Source: Francisella frigiditurris (GTDB lineage: Bacteria > Pseudomonadota > Gammaproteobacteria > Francisellales > Francisellaceae). From it: DNA of 64,000 nucleotides. A program made the translations under genes and the position numbers. The notes below the pieces were generated by a model, which was given only the letters and a program-made list of their open reading frames with translations, did not search any database and was not told the DNA's origin. Positions 8,929 to 17,960 of the stretch are shown in pieces. The stretch lies in NCBI RefSeq assembly GCF_001880225.1, contig NZ_CP009654.1, forward strand, positions 682,001-746,000, given 5' to 3'. Every line of letters starts with the position of its first letter. Position 1 is the stretch's first letter.

Positions 8929-10383
8929 TTATTTTCTCCAAAATTCTGGTATAAATAAAACTAACAAGGTAAATATTTCTAAACGTCCTGCAATCATAGC
9001 AAAATTACAAATCCATAGAGCATTATCAGACAGTTTACTAAAATTTGATCCAATATCACCTAATCCTGGTCCAACATTCGATAGAGTAGTTGCAATAGTT
9101 GAAAAAGATGTAGTCATATCAAGACCACATCCTATTAACGCTAACCAGCCGACAGCAAAAATTATCACATATACAGAAATGTAGCCAGAGACTCTATTGA
9201 GAGCTTGTTCTGAGATATGTATATCTCCAAGTTTAACTGAGAAAACCCCTTGGGGATGTATTACTCTTTTTGCTTCAAGAACGGCTTTTTCTTTAAATAA
9301 GATTGCTCTTATCATTTTTAAGCCTCCAGCAGTTGAACCACCACAGCCGCCAATGATAGCTAAAAACATCAGCATTACAGGAAGGAAAGAGGGCCATAAG
9401 TAATAGTTTGTATCTGATACAAATCCTGAGCTAGAGCTTATCGCTATAACTTGGAAGGCACTATTCCAGATGATTTTAGGAATTTGTGATAAATCATTAG
9501 TGTTAGCAATTAGTGTAATAGCTACTATAAATGCTGCGAAGAATAGGTAATAACAATAAGCTTTAAATTCTACGTTTTTAAAGTAATGACTTATTTTAAA
9601 TCTTGTTAATGCAATAAAATGTGCTTTAAAGCTCGTGGCTCCTAAAAATAGAAAAATCATACATACTAATAGAACACCATTGGATTTGTCTGTCATACTA
9701 GCATCAGATGGGGCAAAGCCACCTGTTGAAACTGTTGAAAATGTATAGCATATAGCATCAAAAGGATCTAATCCTACGATTAGATAGGAAAAGAAACATA
9801 GAATAGTGAATAAGATATAAACAAACCATAAAGCTTTTGCTGTGCTTGAAATCTTTGGCGCTAATTTCTCATCTTTCCATTGTCCTGATATCTCGGCTTT
9901 GTATAATTGCATGCCCCCAACACCAAGTAATGGTAAGATAGCTACAGATAATACAATAATACCCATGCCACCAAGGAATTCAGTTTGTTGTCTATAAAAC
10001 AAAATGCTATGAGAAAGATTATCTAATCCTACAATAACTGTGCCACCAGTTGTTGTAAATCCCGAGGTTGATTCAAAAACTGCTTTAGTAAATGGTAGAC
10101 CTAGATCTGGGAACATCATGTAGGGAATGGCACCAAAAATGGTTACAATCAGCCAAACTAGAGCAACAATTATAAAACCATCTCTATTTGTGAGTTTTTT
10201 TGTAGATTTTCTAGCAATAAACCAGCAAATAAAACCAGATGTAAAAGTTAGTAAAAAGCTTGTTATGTAAGGTGTGGAATTTCCCTCATCGTATATATAG
10301 TCTATGCCAATGGGTGTAAGCATTGTTATACTTAGAAACATTAAAAATACGCCAATAATTTTTGGCTTCTGACTTAAACCCAT
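8929..10383 (-). CDS. trkH: TrkH-family potassium uptake protein
   Basis: 484 residues, full length for TrkH/KtrB. Four pore loops with the conserved filter glycines are visible, for example STSGFTTTGGT in the first repeat, STVSTGGFAPSD in the second, ISSSSGFVSDT in the third and LSNVGPGLGDIG in the fourth. These select potassium. The protein is the membrane subunit of the Trk/Ktr system, normally gated by the cytoplasmic TrkA/KtrA RCK protein; no such gene is in this window. It ends at the convergent lipoprotein gene. Confidence 0.93.
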   Translation of the reverse strand: MGLSQKPKIIGVFLMFLSITMLTPIGIDYIYDEGNSTPYITSFLLTFTSGFICWFIARKSTKKLTNRDGFIIVALVWLIVTIFGAIPYMMFPDLGLPFTKAVFESTSGFTTTGGTVIVGLDNLSHSILFYRQQTEFLGGMGIIVLSVAILPLLGVGGMQLYKAEISGQWKDEKLAPKISSTAKALWFVYILFTILCFFSYLIVGLDPFDAICYTFSTVSTGGFAPSDASMTDKSNGVLLVCMIFLFLGATSFKAHFIALTRFKISHYFKNVEFKAYCYYLFFAAFIVAITLIANTNDLSQIPKIIWNSAFQVIAISSSSGFVSDTNYYLWPSFLPVMLMFLAIIGGCGGSTAGGLKMIRAILFKEKAVLEAKRVIHPQGVFSVKLGDIHISEQALNRVSGYISVYVIIFAVGWLALIGCGLDMTTSFSTIATTLSNVGPGLGDIGSNFSKLSDNALWICNFAMIAGRLEIFTLLVLFIPEFWRK

Positions 10384-10481
10384 TTTTGATGCTTAGACTA
10401 AGGTATTTTGTAGGTGACTTTGATGTTTAGTTTAGTATAATTAACTAAGGGCTACAAGTTAAATTGTATAGTGAGGCTTTA

Positions 10482-10682
10482 ATGAACAAGATTCTTTTTA
10501 AGATGTTACATTTATTTGATAACAAAAAAAATAGACAATACGTTAGTGATGCGGATATCCTTCTTACTGAATTTGATAAGAATAATCCTCAAAAGTCAGC
10601 TTCTCAAAAGAAAGAGATTCTAAAACATAGGAATATTCATAAAAGAGAACCTAGGAAAGAAACTAGTTTTTTAGATAGTTAA
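10482..10682 (+). CDS. Small conserved hypothetical protein (66 aa)
   Basis: The frame is open from 10464 but the ATG at 10482 has GTGAGG five bases upstream and is the better start, giving 66 residues. The product is basic and hydrophilic, with a central acidic segment [17 protein letters not shown] followed by Lys/Arg-rich sequence. The pattern of EFDKxxPxxSxSQxxEI reminds me of small gammaproteobacterial proteins labelled CBU_0585-like, but I hold that loosely. It overlaps the lolA stop by a few bases on the opposite strand and lies divergent from trkH. Confidence 0.6.
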   Translation: MNKILFKMLHLFDNKKNRQYVSDADILLTEFDKNNPQKSASQKKEILKHRNIHKREPRKETSFLDS

Positions 10683-11299
10683 TTCTTTGTTTCATTGATG
10701 ATATCTGTTCCTTTTGGAGCAGAGAACTCAAACTTATTTTTACTTATTTCTACATTTGTTTCAACATTTGAAAATTCAATCTTAGTGTATTGATGTAGTG
10801 ATGTGCTGATATCTAGAGATTTAAGATTATTATTATCATCGAATTTGATTCTTATATTATTTATTATGCTATCGTTATCCTTGGGTTTTAAAGTATAGCT
10901 GTTGTCTTTGTTTACTTTAACTTTAAACAGGGTGTCTAATTTTTCACTATTTTTTGATAGTAGTATTAAATAGGGTGCTTGAGCTATATCATTTGATAGA
11001 TTTTTAATTACTAATTGTTCTAAATCTGCGTCATAAAACCAAAGATTCTTTCCATTGGAGATAATTTCTTGGTTATTGGGGCTAGTAGTTGTCCAATTAA
11101 AGAAAGATGGTTTTTCTAAAAACATATTTCCTTGACTTGTAATATTGCTATTATTTTGTCCATCTATTAAGGTTTGTGAAAAGTTTGCAGACATAGAATG
11201 AATATTTTGTATTTTATAAATTAGACTTTCAGTACTGCTTTGAGCTAAACTAATATTCATCGAAAAGACTAAAAGTATAAGAATGACTATCTTTTTCAT
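10679..11299 (-). CDS. lolA: Outer-membrane lipoprotein carrier protein LolA
   Basis: 206 residues with a Sec signal peptide cleaved after about Ala19 (SLAQS). The mature protein shows the LolA pattern: [15 protein letters not shown] near the start, a [15 protein letters not shown] strand, [18 protein letters not shown] and a long beta-rich remainder. LolA carries lipoproteins released by LolCDE across the periplasm to LolB. It follows ftsK directly (one base between), the same order as in E. coli and many gammaproteobacteria, so the two are probably co-transcribed. Confidence 0.92.
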   Translation of the reverse strand: MKKIVILILLVFSMNISLAQSSTESLIYKIQNIHSMSANFSQTLIDGQNNSNITSQGNMFLEKPSFFNWTTTSPNNQEIISNGKNLWFYDADLEQLVIKNLSNDIAQAPYLILLSKNSEKLDTLFKVKVNKDNSYTLKPKDNDSIINNIRIKFDDNNNLKSLDISTSLHQYTKIEFSNVETNVEISKNKFEFSAPKGTDIINETKN

Positions 11300-13657
11300 T
11301 TATGATTCTCTCTTTATTAGTACATCTCTCATACCATTAGAATTCATTTCGGAAACGACTCCATTTTCTTCCATTTCTTCCATTAATCTAGCAGAGCGAT
11401 TGTAGCCTATTTTTAATTTTCTTTGGACAGCCGATATTGAGGCTTTTTGTGTTTTTATTACAATCTCAACGGCTTCATTATATAAAGGATCTTCACTTGA
11501 TTCGTCAGATCCTTGATTATTTCCACCTTCATCATCAGCCGTATTTGTAATACTCTCAATATATTCAGGTTCTCCATAAGATTTCCATGACTCAACTATT
11601 CTATGAACTTCATCATCATCTACGAATGCTCCATGAACTCTCATAGGGGCCCCTAAGCCTGGTTTAAGATATAGCATATCTCCATGACCTAAAAGATGTT
11701 CGGCACCTTGTTGATCAAGGATTGTTCTAGAGTCTATTCTAGAAGAAACCTGGAAAGACATCCTAGTAGGAATATTTGCTTTAATAAGACCAGTAACGAC
11801 ATCAACTGAAGGTCTTTGTGTTGCTAAAATAATATGAATACCAGCGGCTCTTGCTTTTTGTGCAAGCCTAGCAATAAGCTCTTCTACTTTTTTACCTACA
11901 ACCATTATCATATCTGCGAATTCATCTGCAATAACAACTATGTAAGGCATTTTTTGAAGAGTAGGGGCTTCATGAGCTCTTTCAGGATTCATTTTAATGA
12001 ACATGGTGTCTTTTAATGGTTTACCAGCATTTTCAGCTCTTTCAATCTTATCATTTAGTAGAGCAATATTTCTAACACCTGCTGCAGACATCAGAGCATA
12101 TCTTCTTTCCATTTCTTTTACACACCATCTAAGGGAGTTGGCAGCTTCAGTCATATCTGTAACAACTGGAGTTAAAAGATGAGGAATACCATCATAAATT
12201 GAAAGCTCTAGCATTTTGGGATCAATCATAATGAATCTAAGTTCTTCAGGTGTACATTTATAAAGCATACTTATAATCATCGCATTGACACCAACTGACT
12301 TACCTGAGCCAGTAGTACCTGCAACTAATAAGTGAGGCATTTTTGCTAGTTCTGCAAATGTTGGTTTTCCTGATATATCAACACCTATTCCCATCATTGT
12401 TGGTGCTTTTGAGCTTATAAACTCAGAGGCTGATAGAACTTCTTTTATTCTTACTATTTGTTTTTCACTATTTGGTAGTTCTAAACCAACATACGGCTTT
12501 CCCGGGATTACTTCCACGACTCTTACTGCTGTAGTTGATAAAGCTCTTGCTAAATCTTGAGATATATTTGTAAGTTTACTAACTTTAGTTCCTCGTGCTA
12601 GATCAATTTCATATCTTGTAATAACAGGTCCTGGATATGCCGCTACAACTTTAGCGCTTATATTAAAATCATTTAAAGTTTGTTCTAATAAAGCAGAAGT
12701 TTGTTCTAAATGCTCTTTAGAAACGATGGTTTTTTTTTCTTCAGGCTCGATTAATAGATTTAAGGAGGGCAAGCTAATGCTTTTATTTAACGTTGGTGAT
12801 TTATTTTTAGTTTTTTTTTCCGGTAATTCTTCTAGAGAGGCAAAATCCTCTTCTTCATAATTTTTTTCTCCACTAAAATAAAGCTCTTCATCATTGTTAA
12901 AATCTTGATGATTGTAATCTTCATTTATATTAGATATGGGTTCTTTAACTATTGGTTTTTCTATTGTTACAGATGCTTGATTTTTTGTTAAAGGTTTATC
13001 ATCATTTTTTTGAAAACTATTAAAGTCACCAAACATGAAATCTTCTTCTTTTTTATTTATTTCTGGTTTTTTAGAAAATAATCCAGTAACAAAATTATAG
13101 ATTGTTTTACAAAGATGTATCCATGTTGTTCCAGAATAAAGAGTTAGTCCAACAAAGAAAAGTATAAGTAATATGAATGAGCCACCAACATTGTTTAAAT
13201 ATTTAACAAAATATTTCGCAACTTCATAGCCAGCTATTCCCCCAGATCTTTGAGGAAGCCAATAGTTGAAAAAATTTAAGTAAAGCTCAGCTAGAGCGCA
13301 GCCAGACAGAAGTAATATAACAAATCCTAAGATTTTTATAGAAAGCATTAAATAATTGAATTTAGGTTTATCATTTCTAAGTAGTAAAGATCTAATAGGA
13401 TCAATTAGAAAGAAAGGTATTAAATACCCAAATATACCGAATATTGATAATATAACGCTGGCAATATAAGCACCCACAGGTCCTGCATAATTTTGTATTT
13501 CTTTTTCAGATGAAACTGTTGACCAGCCTGGATCATTAATGTTGAAAGAAAATAGTGCTATTATTAGATAAATAATAATAGCAACAAGGCTTACAACTAG
13601 TGCTATTTTTAGTCTTCCAGTAGCATGATTTGTGTTTTTTAATTGTTTTTCAGCCAT
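11300..13657 (-). CDS. ftsK: DNA translocase FtsK
   Basis: 785 residues. Four membrane helices occupy about residues 20-185, then a short acidic/lysine linker (about 195-310), far shorter than the E. coli linker. The motor follows with Walker A GTTGSGKSVG and Walker B VVIADEFADMI, plus the conserved ILATQRPSVDVVTG and RTILDQQGAEHLLGHGDML segments. A C-terminal gamma winged helix (SAVQRKLKIGYNRSARLMEEME) should recognise KOPS sites and activate XerD. The protein pumps DNA at the division septum to complete chromosome segregation. The XerC partner lies at the end of this window. Confidence 0.96.
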   Translation of the reverse strand: MAEKQLKNTNHATGRLKIALVVSLVAIIIYLIIALFSFNINDPGWSTVSSEKEIQNYAGPVGAYIASVILSIFGIFGYLIPFFLIDPIRSLLLRNDKPKFNYLMLSIKILGFVILLLSGCALAELYLNFFNYWLPQRSGGIAGYEVAKYFVKYLNNVGGSFILLILFFVGLTLYSGTTWIHLCKTIYNFVTGLFSKKPEINKKEEDFMFGDFNSFQKNDDKPLTKNQASVTIEKPIVKEPISNINEDYNHQDFNNDEELYFSGEKNYEEEDFASLEELPEKKTKNKSPTLNKSISLPSLNLLIEPEEKKTIVSKEHLEQTSALLEQTLNDFNISAKVVAAYPGPVITRYEIDLARGTKVSKLTNISQDLARALSTTAVRVVEVIPGKPYVGLELPNSEKQIVRIKEVLSASEFISSKAPTMMGIGVDISGKPTFAELAKMPHLLVAGTTGSGKSVGVNAMIISMLYKCTPEELRFIMIDPKMLELSIYDGIPHLLTPVVTDMTEAANSLRWCVKEMERRYALMSAAGVRNIALLNDKIERAENAGKPLKDTMFIKMNPERAHEAPTLQKMPYIVVIADEFADMIMVVGKKVEELIARLAQKARAAGIHIILATQRPSVDVVTGLIKANIPTRMSFQVSSRIDSRTILDQQGAEHLLGHGDMLYLKPGLGAPMRVHGAFVDDDEVHRIVESWKSYGEPEYIESITNTADDEGGNNQGSDESSEDPLYNEAVEIVIKTQKASISAVQRKLKIGYNRSARLMEEMEENGVVSEMNSNGMRDVLIKRES

Positions 13658-13836
13658 AACTTAATATATAAAATTAATTAGAGTTCAAATTTAACGTTAC
13701 AATTTTAGCAAAAAATAAAGCTGTTTTGTTAGTTAATTTACTAGCCATGCTTTCCTGTTTTATGAACTTCTTGTAAACTTAATAAAGAGTAACTGGTATT
13801 AGTAAAAGAGAATTGTATTTCTCAGGAGACAGTAGA

Positions 13837-14511
13837 TTGGCTAGATTTCATATAATTTTAGGTTTTGTAGTATGTTTTTTTGCATGGGTATTTTTCTTAT
13901 GCTTTCCACATTTAGATATCACTTTAGCTAGTAATTTTTATAATAGTGGTGATAATCTCTTTACTGGTCAAAGTGTTTTATTTTTTACATTTTTAAATAA
14001 ATTTGTAAGAATTTTTCCAATAGTTTTCTCAATATTGGTTGCACTGTTTTTACTTGGCTCTATTTTTATTAAAGTGTGGCAAACTAAATACAGAAAAGAA
14101 ATATTCTTTGTTTTAATTTGTTTAATAGTTGGACCGGGTTTAATTGTAAATACAATTTTCAAAGATCATTGGGGTAGACCAAGACCTCAAATGGTAAAAC
14201 AATTTGATGGAGATAAGAACTTCCAACAACCTTTTGTAATTTCTTCAGAATGTTCCTCGAACTGTTCTTTTGTCTGTGGAGATGCCTCAGTAGGTTTTTG
14301 GCTTTTTGCGTTGATGCCACTTATGGCTACTAGAAAAAAGAGAGCTATAGCTTTTAGTGTTGCTATATTGGCTGGAGGAGGACTTGGGCTTATGAGAATG
14401 GCTCAAGGAGGACATTTCTTTAGTGACGTTATTTTCTGTGGGATATTCGTATATATATCGACATGGGTCATATATGCGATTATGTATAGAAATAAATTAA
14501 AAAAATCATAG
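13837..14511 (+). CDS. lpxF: Lipid A 4'-phosphatase LpxF (PAP2 family)
   Basis: Six membrane helices and the PAP2 phosphatase motifs: Lys110 with RPRP at 114-117, CGDAS around 147-151 in place of the usual PSGH, and His193 with Asp197 in QGGHFFSDV. From memory the sequence closely follows Francisella LpxF, which removes the 4'-phosphate of lipid A on the periplasmic face and thereby reduces polymyxin and TLR4 recognition. A longer frame begins at 13813, but TTG at 13837 has AGGAGA seven bases upstream and gives the N-terminus LARFHIILG that aligns with known LpxF, so I choose it (224 residues). Confidence 0.87.
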   Translation: MARFHIILGFVVCFFAWVFFLCFPHLDITLASNFYNSGDNLFTGQSVLFFTFLNKFVRIFPIVFSILVALFLLGSIFIKVWQTKYRKEIFFVLICLIVGPGLIVNTIFKDHWGRPRPQMVKQFDGDKNFQQPFVISSECSSNCSFVCGDASVGFWLFALMPLMATRKKRAIAFSVAILAGGGLGLMRMAQGGHFFSDVIFCGIFVYISTWVIYAIMYRNKLKKS

Positions 14512-14734
14512 AACCTCAATCTTATTCTAAATCGTTGCTTTTTCTTAAGTTCCAGGTAATAATGAAAATATATTTTTATAAATAAGTAGCTTTTATGGAC
14601 TTGGGTTATAGTTTTATGGCGGAGATTTGGAATATTTAGGAAAGGTGGATTTTATGTCTCCTATTTTCTATTAATACGATCTTCAAAATTTTATCTATTC
14701 CACTAATAGCTTTTTAAGAACCGCAGGAGGTTTG

Positions 14735-16189
14735 ATGTCAAAAGGACTTAATCGAGGTTTACAAAGTCGACATATGTCTATGATTGCACTCGGTGGGTGT
14801 ATTGGTACAGGATTATTTTTAGCAGTAGGTAGTGCTATAGCTGATGCGGGTCCTGGAGGAACAGTCGTTGCTTATACTATAATTGCCGTAATGGTGTATT
14901 TTCTGATGACTAGTTTGGGTGAGATGGCTGCTTATTCACCAACTACAGGAACATTTTGTGAATACTCGAGTAAGTATGTTGATCCTGCCTTTGGCTTTTC
15001 TACAGGTTGGAATTATTGGTTTAATTGGGCTATTACTGTAGCAACAGAGGTTATTGCAGCTGCCTTAATTATGCAATATTGGTATCCAGATGTTCCTGTA
15101 ATAATTTGGAGTTTGATTTTTTTCTTACTAATTCTTGGGTTAAATCTTTTTTCAGTTAAAATTTATGGTGAAGTAGAATACTGGATGTCCTTTATAAAGG
15201 TTTCTACAGTTGTAATATTTATAATAGTTGGGGCTTTAACAATCATAGGTTTAACTGGAATCGGTGGGCCAGTAGGTTTCGATAATTGGATTATAGGAGA
15301 CGCTCCTTTTCATAATGGATATTGGGGATTCCTGACTGTTTTTATGATAGCTGGATTTTCTTTTCAGGGTAGTGAGCTTATAGGTGTTACAGCGGGAGAA
15401 GCTAAAGACCCTGAGCATTCTATTCCTAAAGCGGTTAAACAAACATTTTGGAGATTATTTTTATTCTATATTTTATCAGTAGCAGTTATAAGTTTTCTTA
15501 TCCCATATAATGATCCTATACTTATAAGAGCAGCAGATAGTCATGATGCATCTGTTAGTCCTTTTACAGAAGTATTTAAGAGTGCTGGTTTTAATTCAGC
15601 AGCTACTGTTATGAATTTAATAATATTAACAGCAATTTTGTCAGCATGTAATGCTAGTATGTATAGTGCAACAAGGATCTTGTGGCATTTAGGCAAGACA
15701 AAACAGGCACCTAGTATATTTGCTAGGATCAATTCTAAAGGTACCCCAGTTATGGCTTTATTAGCAACAGCATTAATTGGATGTTCTTTCTTTTTTGTAT
15801 CATTTTTGGATAGTGGAAAAGTATTTACATGGCTTATTAATGTTTCTAGTTTGGCAGGATTTATTGCTTGGTTTTCTATAGCTTTAAGTCACTATAGATT
15901 TAGACGTGCATATGTAAGACAAGGTAAGAAGTTAGAAGACTTGCCTTATCAGTCTAAGTTATTTCCTTGGGCGCCAATTATTGCTCTTACTTTAGTTTCT
16001 ATAGTTATCGTTGGACAAGGGGTATATATATTTAAACAGCATGGCTTAACCTGGGAAAGTCTAGCTGTTAACTTTATATCGACATATATAGGTTTAATAG
16101 TATTTATTATTATATATTTGGGATATAAGTTTATAAAAGGAACAAAAGTCGTTAAACTAGAAGAATGTGATTTAACTCGAAGAAGTTAA
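14735..16189 (+). CDS. lysP: LysP-like amino acid permease (APC superfamily)
   Basis: 484 residues, twelve membrane helices. It tracks E. coli LysP along its length: RHMSMIALGGCIGTGLFLAVG in helix 1, GWNYWFNWAITVATE, GFSFQGSELIGVTAGEA and ISHYRFRRAYVRQG. The family takes up basic amino acids with protons; lysine is the best guess but neighbouring AAT permeases share these motifs. The ATG at 14735 follows CAGGAGG. A 223-base leader separates it from lpxF; I looked for a lysine riboswitch there and could not recognise one. A downstream hydrolase starts six bases after the stop. Confidence 0.8.
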   Translation: MSKGLNRGLQSRHMSMIALGGCIGTGLFLAVGSAIADAGPGGTVVAYTIIAVMVYFLMTSLGEMAAYSPTTGTFCEYSSKYVDPAFGFSTGWNYWFNWAITVATEVIAAALIMQYWYPDVPVIIWSLIFFLLILGLNLFSVKIYGEVEYWMSFIKVSTVVIFIIVGALTIIGLTGIGGPVGFDNWIIGDAPFHNGYWGFLTVFMIAGFSFQGSELIGVTAGEAKDPEHSIPKAVKQTFWRLFLFYILSVAVISFLIPYNDPILIRAADSHDASVSPFTEVFKSAGFNSAATVMNLIILTAILSACNASMYSATRILWHLGKTKQAPSIFARINSKGTPVMALLATALIGCSFFFVSFLDSGKVFTWLINVSSLAGFIAWFSIALSHYRFRRAYVRQGKKLEDLPYQSKLFPWAPIIALTLVSIVIVGQGVYIFKQHGLTWESLAVNFISTYIGLIVFIIIYLGYKFIKGTKVVKLEECDLTRRS

Positions 16190-16195
16190 TTAGCT

Positions 16196-16837
16196 ATGAA
16201 TAATTTTTTTATCTCAGGGAAAGCTGGAAATATTGACGCTATTCATGATGATATCAAAAAAGATAAATTAGAAAATATTTCCGCTATTATTTGTCATCCG
16301 CATCCTTTATATCAAGGCTCTATGCATAACAAGATTGTAACTACTATTTCTAGAGCTATGCGTACTTTTGGAATAGAAAGCTATAGATTTAATTACAGAG
16401 GTGTTGGGGCTAGTGATGGTGAGTATGGAGATGGTTTTGGCGAGCTGGATGATCTTTTATCAGTATATGAATGGGTAAAGAAAGAGAAACCTGGTCAAAA
16501 AATAGTCTTATGTGGATTTTCTTTTGGCGGAGCTATAGCTTATAAAGCATTTGAGAAAATAGATAATTTATCAATGCTTATAACTGTTGCACCAGCTGTT
16601 GATAGATTTGATTTAACTAATTATCCAGAACCAAAAAATATCCCTTGGCTTGTTATTCAAGGAATGGATGATGATACGGTGAATCCTGATTCTGTTTTTG
16701 ATTTTACTATGAAAAAAATAAAGTCTGAGCTTACATTAGTAAAAATGAATGAGGTAGGTCATTTTTTTCATGGAAGATTAGTTGATTTGAAGCAAGTAAT
16801 AGAAAATTTTTTAGAACCAATAAAAAAGACATTGTAA
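16196..16837 (+). CDS. Alpha/beta hydrolase
   Basis: 213 residues, compact single-domain alpha/beta hydrolase. The nucleophile elbow is GFSFGG (Ser about 105), the oxyanion HPHPLYQGSMHNK near residue 33-46 is typical of the YheT/YqiA-like small dienelactone-type group, an acid is likely at Asp in QGMDDDTV and the His in EVGHFFHG completes the triad. There is no signal peptide, so it is cytoplasmic. The substrate is unknown. It is tightly packed between lysP and glpX, suggesting co-transcription. Confidence 0.8.
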   Translation: MNNFFISGKAGNIDAIHDDIKKDKLENISAIICHPHPLYQGSMHNKIVTTISRAMRTFGIESYRFNYRGVGASDGEYGDGFGELDDLLSVYEWVKKEKPGQKIVLCGFSFGGAIAYKAFEKIDNLSMLITVAPAVDRFDLTNYPEPKNIPWLVIQGMDDDTVNPDSVFDFTMKKIKSELTLVKMNEVGHFFHGRLVDLKQVIENFLEPIKKTL

Positions 16838-16856
16838 AATTTAGGAGATATTGAAA

Positions 16857-17852
16857 ATGAGTAGTATGAGTAGGAATATAGCTTTAGAAGCAATAAGGGT
16901 AACAGAGTTAGCGGCTTTAGCATCATGGAGTATGATGGGTAGAGGTGATAAAGTTGCCGCAGATCAAGTTGCTGTAGATGCTATGAGAAAGGCTCTTAAT
17001 GAGTTAGATATTGATGGAACAGTTGTTATAGGTGAAGGAGAGCTTGACGAGGCTCCAATGCTATATATTGGAGAGAAAGTTGGGAAAGGCGGTCCAAAGG
17101 TTGATATAGCTTTAGATCCATTAGAAGGAACAACTTTGACAGCTAAAGGCGGTCCAAATGCTCTAACAGTTTTAGCTATGGCTGATGAGGGCGGATTTTT
17201 AAATGCACCAGATGTTTATATGGAAAAAATAGCTGTTGGTGGAATAAATGCTCCAAAAGGAATAGTTGATTTAGATGATTCTGTAGCAGTAAATTTACAA
17301 AGAATAGCAGATTTTAAAAAAGTCCATGTTTCTGCTTTAGTTGTATGTACTATGGATAGACCTAGACATGAGCAGATAATAAAAGAAGTTAGAGCAACAG
17401 GTGCTAGAGTTTGTTTAATCGATGATGGTGATGTTTCTGGCGTGATTTCAACAGCTACAGAAAACTCTGGTATAGATGTGTTTATCGGTACTGGAGGGGC
17501 TCCTGAAGGAGTACTTGCAGCAGCAGCATTGAAGTGCTTGGGTGGTCAAATGCAGGCGAGACTAGTCTTTAATGATAAAGATGAAATAGCTAGAGCCCAT
17601 AGATGGGGTATTACTGATCTAAACAAAAAATATGATATAGATGATTTAGCCTCAGGAAATATAATCTTCGCAGCTACAGGAGTGACTGATGGGGCGATGT
17701 TAAAAGGGGTTAAAAGAGTTAATAGTTCTCGTAGAGGATCGTATGCAGTAACGCATAGTATTGTGATGAGATCTACTACTAAAACAGTTCGCCATATCAC
17801 AGCTGAGCATAGTTTTGACTTTAAAGAAGGTGTTGAGAAATTCATGTCATAA
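16857..17852 (+). CDS. glpX: Class II fructose-1,6-bisphosphatase GlpX
   Basis: The ATG at 16857 has TAGGAGA eight bases upstream and is preferred over the in-frame TTG at 16851; it gives 331 residues, near the 336 of E. coli GlpX. Metal and phosphate motifs are present: IGEGELDEAPMLYIGE, DPLEGTTLTA, GDVSG and GTGGAPEGVLAA. The enzyme hydrolyses fructose-1,6-bisphosphate in gluconeogenesis. No class I enzyme is seen in the window. In intracellular bacteria growing on amino acids this step is often essential, which fits with the adjacent amino-acid and proline permeases, though that link is inference. Confidence 0.94.
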   Translation: MSSMSRNIALEAIRVTELAALASWSMMGRGDKVAADQVAVDAMRKALNELDIDGTVVIGEGELDEAPMLYIGEKVGKGGPKVDIALDPLEGTTLTAKGGPNALTVLAMADEGGFLNAPDVYMEKIAVGGINAPKGIVDLDDSVAVNLQRIADFKKVHVSALVVCTMDRPRHEQIIKEVRATGARVCLIDDGDVSGVISTATENSGIDVFIGTGGAPEGVLAAAALKCLGGQMQARLVFNDKDEIARAHRWGITDLNKKYDIDDLASGNIIFAATGVTDGAMLKGVKRVNSSRRGSYAVTHSIVMRSTTKTVRHITAEHSFDFKEGVEKFMS

Positions 17853-17960
17853 CTTTTATGAGTATGTTTATAAATCTAATAAATTAGAAAAGCCCTCTTT
17901 CTTATGGTAGGATAAATCTAATGTATTTTTAAAAAGGCTACAGGTAGTAGACAAAAATAA

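Noticed and set aside
14512-14734. Possible lysine riboswitch ahead of lysP
   Set aside because: I looked for the L-box core and could not find its conserved internal loops; no terminator-like stem could be placed either. A covariance search would decide.
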